Translations under genes and position numbers: made by a program
Source of the DNA: an uncultured Gemmatimonadota bacterium
Lineage (GTDB): Bacteria > Gemmatimonadota > Gemmatimonadetes > Gemmatimonadales > Gemmatimonadaceae
Length of the DNA stretch: 8,254 nucleotides
Assembly: GCA_946478895.1 (NCBI GenBank)
Contig: CAMLDY010000109.1
Coordinates: 1-8,254 of the forward strand
Direction: 5' to 3'
The notes under the pieces: generated by a model
Databases searched by the model: none
What the model was told of the DNA's origin: nothing
What the model saw: only the letters and a program-made list of their open reading frames with translations
In this document: one piece after another, positions 4,197 to 8,254 of the stretch
Position numbering within the stretch: position 1 is the stretch's first letter
Layout: each line of letters opens with the position of its first letter

Positions 4197-6662
4197 CTAG
4201 ACGACGATGTTGATCAACCGCCCCGACTTGAAAATCACCTTCTTCGGCGGTCCCGCGACGAACTTCGCCACCGTCGGATCAGCGAGCGCCGCGGCGAGCG
4301 CACCCTTTTCCTCGATGTCCGTCGCCACCATCAAGCGGCCGCGCAGCTTGCCGTTCACCTGCACCACCAGCTCGATCGTATCGTCGGCGGCAAGCTTCGG
4401 ATCGTAGCTCGGCCACGCCGAGTCGAACACGCTGCCACTGCCTCCGGTTTGCTCCCACAGCTCCTCGGCGAGATGCGGGGCGAACGGCGACACCAGGGGA
4501 ATCAGGGGCAGCACTTCGTCGCGGTGCGGAGTTCGCTCGCCCTTTCGCAGAGCGTTCATGTACTCCATCATCGCCGCGACCGCGGTGTTGTAGCTGAGAC
4601 GCGGGATGTCCTCGGTGACCTTTCGGATGGTCTGGTGCAGCTTGCGCATCACCGCCGGGTCCGCCGTTCCCTCTGACGACATGCCTTGCACCGACGCGAA
4701 CAGACGGTCGAGAAACCGTCGCGTGCCGGAGATGCTCGCGTCCCTGAAGTCGCCACCCTGCTCGTAGGGACCCAGAAACATGAGGTAGGTGCGGAACGCG
4801 TCGGCACCCGCTGTCTCGATGTACTCATCGGGATTCACGATATTGCCCTGGGTCTTCGACATCTTCGCGCCCTCGCGAATGATGTGACCGTGGGCGCGGA
4901 ACTTCGTGAACGGCTCCTCGAAATCGAGCCGCCCGCCGTCGTGCAGTACCATCGTGATGAACCGCGAGTACAGCAGGTGCAGCACTGCGTGCTCGTTGCC
5001 CCCGATGTACGAGTTCACGGGCAGCCATTTCTTCGTGATGGCCGGATCGAACGGCACATCGTCGCGACCGACGCTAGGATACCGCAGAAAGTACCAGGCG
5101 CTGTCGAGGAAAGTGTCGGACACATCGGTCTCACGACGTCCCGTCGCCCCACACTTCGGGCAATCGACCTCGTACCACTCCTTGTGACGCGCGAGCGGCG
5201 ACACTCCCGAATCATCGGGCTTGAAATCCTCGATGAACGGCAGCAACACCGGCAGATCCTTTTCGGGAACCGGCACCGTGCCGCATTTCTCGCAGTAGAT
5301 GATCGGGATCGGCGGGCCCCAATAGCGCTGCCGCGAGATGCACCAGTCGTGCAGCCGGTAGTGCACCACCGGCCTGGCCGACCCGGCCTTCGCCAGCATC
5401 TCGACGATCGCCTTCTTGCCCGAATCGACGGTGAAGCCGTCGAACACTCCCGAGTTGACGAGGGTGCCCGATTCACATTCCGTGAAAGCTTCGTGCAGCG
5501 GCGTGTTGGCGTCCTCGCGCTCGCCGCACACCACCCTCACAATCGGCAGCTCGAACTTCGTCGCGAACTCGAAGTCACGAGCGTCGTGGCCGGGCACACC
5601 CATGATCGCGCCGGTGCCGTACTCCATCAGCACGTAATCGGAAATCCAGATCGGGATTTCTTTGTTCGTCGCCGGATTGATCGCGTACGACCCGGTGAAG
5701 ACGCCCGTCTTCTCCGTGCTCGTCTTTCTGGCGACCAGGTCCTGCTTCTTGGTCTTCTCACGGTACGCGTCGACGCGCTTCTTCTCGCCGGGATCCGTCA
5801 GGCTCTCGACGAGCGGATGCTCGGGGGCGAGCACCAGATAGGTCGCGCCATAGATGGTGTCGGGTCGGGTCGTGAAAACGCGAATCTCGCAATCGCCGCC
5901 GCCCACCTGCTTCGTCTCGAAGGCGATCTCGGCGCCGTCCGACTTGCCGATCCAGTTTCGCTGCGCGGTCTTGGTGGTCTCAGACCAATCGATGTGATCC
6001 AGATTCTCCAGGAGTCGCGGCGCGTAGTCGCTGATGCGGAAGAACCATTGCTCGAGCAGGCGTTGCTCGACGGGCGTGCCGCACCGCTCGCATACGCCAC
6101 CCGAGACGACCTGCTCGTTGGCAAGCACGGTCTTGCAGCTGGGACACCAGTTGACAGCCGCCTGCTTCTTGTAGGCGAGGCCGCGCTCGAACAGCTGCAG
6201 GAAAAGCCACTGCGTCCACTTGTAGTAATTCGGGTCCGTCGTGTTGACGCGATACCGCCAATCCACCATCAGACCCGCGCTCTCCAGCTGGCGCTGGAAA
6301 TTCGCGATGTTCTTCGGAATCAGATCCATCGGATGCTGCCCTACTTTGAGCGCGTAGTTCTCCGAATGAATCCCGAAGGCGTCGTATCCGAGCGGCTCGA
6401 ACACGTTGTGTCCCATGAGCCGCTGGAATCGTCCATAAATGTCGTTCCCCGTGAACGCAAAAAGATTCCCGACGTGGAGTCCTTCGGCGGACGGATAAGG
6501 GAACATCATCAGAGCATAGAACGGCCGTTGCGCACGCTGCAGGTCGGTGTGGTTCGTCCCACGCTCCTGCCAGATGCGCTGCCACTTCCGCTGAATCGCG
6601 ATTGGATCGTGCGCGATCACGGGTGGAGAGAGCGGATCGTCCTGTGTTGCAGAGTTGTCCAT
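4197..6662 (-). CDS. leuS: Leucyl-tRNA synthetase
   Basis: This class I synthetase charges tRNA-Leu in the cytoplasm. With ATG at 6662 it has 821 residues, in the range of the shorter bacterial LeuRS. The open frame continues 66 codons upstream but would overlap the divergent transducer and has no family resemblance; homology begins near DPIAIQRKWQRIWQE. Landmarks: PYPSAEGLHVGN (HIGH motif at residues 63-66, with Asn for the last His); a zinc knuckle Cys173-x2-Cys176 / Cys191-x2-Cys194; the CP1 editing domain with TTRPDT (264-269) and GTGAIMGVPGHDARDFEF (350-367), so post-transfer editing looks intact; a second Cys4 set (457, 460, 501, 504); KMSKT (600-604); and a C-terminal VQVNGKLRG domain. 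There is no large leucine-specific insertion before KMSKT. The gene has no Shine-Dalgarno. Its 3' end runs into the 296-bp near-palindrome. No T-box leader is visible in the short upstream spacer. Confidence 0.97.
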   Translation of the reverse strand: MDNSATQDDPLSPPVIAHDPIAIQRKWQRIWQERGTNHTDLQRAQRPFYALMMFPYPSAEGLHVGNLFAFTGNDIYGRFQRLMGHNVFEPLGYDAFGIHSENYALKVGQHPMDLIPKNIANFQRQLESAGLMVDWRYRVNTTDPNYYKWTQWLFLQLFERGLAYKKQAAVNWCPSCKTVLANEQVVSGGVCERCGTPVEQRLLEQWFFRISDYAPRLLENLDHIDWSETTKTAQRNWIGKSDGAEIAFETKQVGGGDCEIRVFTTRPDTIYGATYLVLAPEHPLVESLTDPGEKKRVDAYREKTKKQDLVARKTSTEKTGVFTGSYAINPATNKEIPIWISDYVLMEYGTGAIMGVPGHDARDFEFATKFELPIVRVVCGEREDANTPLHEAFTECESGTLVNSGVFDGFTVDSGKKAIVEMLAKAGSARPVVHYRLHDWCISRQRYWGPPIPIIYCEKCGTVPVPEKDLPVLLPFIEDFKPDDSGVSPLARHKEWYEVDCPKCGATGRRETDVSDTFLDSAWYFLRYPSVGRDDVPFDPAITKKWLPVNSYIGGNEHAVLHLLYSRFITMVLHDGGRLDFEEPFTKFRAHGHIIREGAKMSKTQGNIVNPDEYIETAGADAFRTYLMFLGPYEQGGDFRDASISGTRRFLDRLFASVQGMSSEGTADPAVMRKLHQTIRKVTEDIPRLSYNTAVAAMMEYMNALRKGERTPHRDEVLPLIPLVSPFAPHLAEELWEQTGGSGSVFDSAWPSYDPKLAADDTIELVVQVNGKLRGRLMVATDIEEKGALAAALADPTVAKFVAGPPKKVIFKSGRLINIVV

Positions 6663-6668
6663 CTGTAC

Positions 6669-6674
6669 AAAGTA
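6669..6674 (-). promoter_or_regulatory. Candidate -10 element for leaderless leuS mRNA
   Basis: TACTTT on the minus strand (TANNNT type) is separated by 6 nt from the ATG at 6662, the spacing expected if transcription starts at the start codon. There is no Shine-Dalgarno. The sequence matches the -10 consensus poorly apart from the TA...T frame, and no -35 is obvious, so the call is weak. Confidence 0.22.
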
Positions 6675-6738
6675 GCTGTTGAGCGACGCAGTTTCATCTG
6701 CGGATGCTCGACCCGCAGCTCCACAATTGCTCCCCGAG

Positions 6739-8112
6739 ATGACAGCAACACCGCTTCCTGTCGCGTCGCGCTCCGCTTCCGGCTTTCTAAAGCCTGTCTT
6801 CACCGCTCTGCAGCGGCGTGCGCTCAGGACCAGCATCCTTTTCGGCTCGGTGTTCCTCATCGGACTGGGCGCGATTCTCTGGCAGATCTACCGCTTGATT
6901 CCCGCCGCCGCGCTGCAGTCCGTGCTCGCCGTCGATGGAGTCGTGATGGCGTTCGGAATCGCGTTCCTGTGGATCGCGGTGGCGCTCGCAACAACTATCA
7001 CCGCGGCGCTGATCTTCGTCCGGCAGCACGTCACCGGTCCTGCCGCCGAGCTCGCCCGCACCCACGAGGCGATTGCGCGGGGCGACCTCTCCAGCACCTA
7101 TAATCCGACGGCATCGAATCAGGCGGTCGATCGTCTCAGTCGCTCGACGACTTCGATGCTCAACGAGCTGCGATCGGTTGCGGGACGCATGAAGGCATCC
7201 GCTGAGGCCAACAACACGCTGGCAGCGACGATCGCCAGGACTTCGATCAGCGCGGCGGTCTCAGCGCGCGAAGCAGCGGTGACAACGACGTCTCTGACGG
7301 ACGATGCGATTGGCCGCGAGCGAGCGATCAAGGAAGTGACCCAGGAATCAGCGAAGCTGATGGAAATCTCGGGCGACCTTCGCGAAGCTGCTCAGGAAGG
7401 CCTGCGCCGCGACAAGGCTCTTCGTCAGCTGGCGCGCGACAATCGCGTCCGGCTCGAGAGAACGAGCAGCTCTCTGCAGTCCCTCGCTTCCGATGCCCTG
7501 GAAAGCGCGGAAGGCATCGACGCAATGTCGAAGGCAGTCGACGAGATCGGTGCGTTCCTTGTGCTGGTGCAGAAGATCGCGCGCCAATCGAAGCTGCTGG
7601 CGCTGAATGCGGCAATGGAAGCAGCCCGCGCCGGCGAGCAAGGCCACGGCTTCGCGGTCGTCGCCAGCGAAGTTCGCCGTCTCGCAACGAGCTCGGCCGA
7701 GGCGGCACAGCGGACGACGTCCCTCGTTCAGGAAATGCTCGACAGTGTCAGCCACTCGCGCGAATCAACAGCCCGCACGCTCGCGACCGTCGAGCAGGTT
7801 CTAGAGGCGACCCGCGCCGGCCGTCAGTCGCTCGCCCGGGTCGAAGAAGGCACCGTCGAGGGCGAGGGTCTCAGCGGCCGCATCGAGATCGCTGTTCGCG
7901 AGTCCAACGAGCTGATCACCGACATGACCCAACGACTCGCCGAGCTCTCACGGGGCAGCGGCTCGTTCTCGCGCGCGATTCAGGGCGCTGCCGAGGCAAA
8001 CGAAGCACACCACAAGAACGTCGCCGAGATCGCTTCGACGGCAACCGAGCTGTCCGACGAAGCGAAGCGCCTGTCAGAGGTCGTGCGCACCTTCAAGCTC
8101 GGCGACAGCTGA
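6739..8112 (+). CDS. Methyl-accepting chemotaxis-type transducer with minimal periplasmic loop
   Basis: With the ATG at 6739 the protein has 457 residues; an in-frame TTG at 6679 would add 20 residues without clear signal or RBS, so I prefer the ATG. Two transmembrane helices (about residues 31-52 and 68-94) are joined by only about 15 residues, so there is no periplasmic ligand domain. A HAMP-like linker follows (about 95-150), then a long coiled-coil signalling domain (about 180-450). The hairpin tip is nearly canonical: [30 protein letters not shown] (about 287-316; motif spans two 15-residue halves), which contacts CheA/CheW in known receptors. No CheR-binding pentapeptide is seen at the C-terminus. 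No che genes are in the window. It probably senses membrane or cytoplasmic state, or works with a partner, and may feed a chemosensory pathway not concerned with motility. It is divergent from leuS and its 3' end overlaps the next gene. Confidence 0.88.
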   Translation: MTATPLPVASRSASGFLKPVFTALQRRALRTSILFGSVFLIGLGAILWQIYRLIPAAALQSVLAVDGVVMAFGIAFLWIAVALATTITAALIFVRQHVTGPAAELARTHEAIARGDLSSTYNPTASNQAVDRLSRSTTSMLNELRSVAGRMKASAEANNTLAATIARTSISAAVSAREAAVTTTSLTDDAIGRERAIKEVTQESAKLMEISGDLREAAQEGLRRDKALRQLARDNRVRLERTSSSLQSLASDALESAEGIDAMSKAVDEIGAFLVLVQKIARQSKLLALNAAMEAARAGEQGHGFAVVASEVRRLATSSAEAAQRTTSLVQEMLDSVSHSRESTARTLATVEQVLEATRAGRQSLARVEEGTVEGEGLSGRIEIAVRESNELITDMTQRLAELSRGSGSFSRAIQGAAEANEAHHKNVAEIASTATELSDEAKRLSEVVRTFKLGDS

Positions 8113-8254
8113 CCTCCGGCATCGCGGGTCGCACCGACCGCGCGAACTTGTAGGGCATCGGCAGGAGTCGCGCGCCGCTCGCATCGGCGACGGCATACTG
8201 ATAACCCTCGTACGCGCTCGCCGAGCCGAACCTTCCATCCTTGGACACCGCGTA
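8093..8254 (-). CDS. C-terminal end of a probable N4-(beta-N-acetylglucosaminyl)-L-asparaginase-like Ntn hydrolase
   Basis: Only the last 53 codons and the TGA (8095-8093) are inside the window. The visible part includes [20 protein letters not shown] followed by VAD and a short Arg-rich tail. This resembles the end of glycosylasparaginase / isoaspartyl-peptidase-type Ntn hydrolases, where a beta strand with a KDGxxG turn leads to a small-residue strand and a final hydrophobic strand. The catalytic Thr and autocleavage site lie outside the window, so the assignment is tentative. If right, it would cleave asparagine-linked amides, often in the periplasm. The frame is open from the right edge with coding-like composition and its stop lies 20 nt inside the 3' end of the convergent transducer gene. 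Confidence 0.5.
   Translation of the reverse strand, partial: YAVSKDGRFGSASAYEGYQYAVADASGARLLPMPYKFARSVRPAMPEVSCRRA

Noticed and set aside
6679..6738. TTG start adding 20 residues to the transducer
   Set aside because: No Shine-Dalgarno, low-complexity added residues, and it would leave only 16 bp to the leuS start. It cannot be excluded, but ATG 6739 is simpler.
6663..6860. 66-codon N-terminal extension of leucyl-tRNA synthetase
   Set aside because: It overlaps the coding start and first helix of the divergent transducer and does not resemble LeuRS; ATG at 6662 fits the family length.
4686..7103. 805-codon plus-strand open frame across leuS
   Set aside because: It is antisense to leuS, whose motifs are unmistakable. 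The translation is Arg/His-rich without domain patterns and overlaps the transducer start. High GC and codon bias explain the long shadow frame.

Overview
The window is a high-GC bacterial chromosome segment with no phage, plasmid, insertion-sequence transposase or CRISPR content. The gene types fit a soil-type Gemmatimonadota or a related high-GC Gram-negative lineage: a PDZ secreted protein with a signal peptide ending in GAQ, a bactofilin-like membrane protein, an MbfA-like ferritin/VIT1 fusion and a creatininase-family hydrolase. The lineage is an inference from family content and base composition; no rRNA or other phylogenetic marker was compared.

Layout, left to right: (1) a minus-strand secreted PDZ-domain protein that runs off the left edge (<3-608); (2) a plus-strand membrane-bound ferritin / VIT1-CCC1 fusion (708-1862); (3) a minus-strand polymer-forming (bactofilin-like) membrane protein (1859-2965), whose stop codon interlocks with that of gene 2 in one CTAG; (4) a plus-strand creatininase-family amidohydrolase (3110-3874); (5) a 322-bp convergent spacer almost entirely filled by a 296-bp near-palindrome (3882-4177); (6) minus-strand leucyl-tRNA synthetase leuS (4197-6662); (7) a plus-strand methyl-accepting chemotaxis-type transducer with almost no periplasmic sensor (6739-8112); (8) the C-terminal end of a minus-strand protein, probably an N4-(beta-N-acetylglucosaminyl)-L-asparaginase-like Ntn hydrolase, entering from the right edge (8093->8254).

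The seven genes alternate strictly -,+,-,+,-,+,-, so no two neighbours can share an operon. They are functionally unrelated: envelope/periplasm, iron handling, envelope scaffold, amide hydrolysis, translation, signalling, glycan/peptide degradation. Each is probably transcribed from its own promoter in one of three short divergent spacers (99, 144 and 76 bp).

The most unusual object is the 296-bp near-palindrome. Its outer 47 bp match perfectly and its 138-position arms pair without any gap. Of the 13 transition-type mismatches, 11 become G-U wobble pairs only if the minus strand (the leuS-sense strand) is the RNA. This points to a selected RNA hairpin at the leuS 3' end, a MITE-like palindromic element, or both. 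Everything else looks like ordinary chromosomal genes with a few points of interest.
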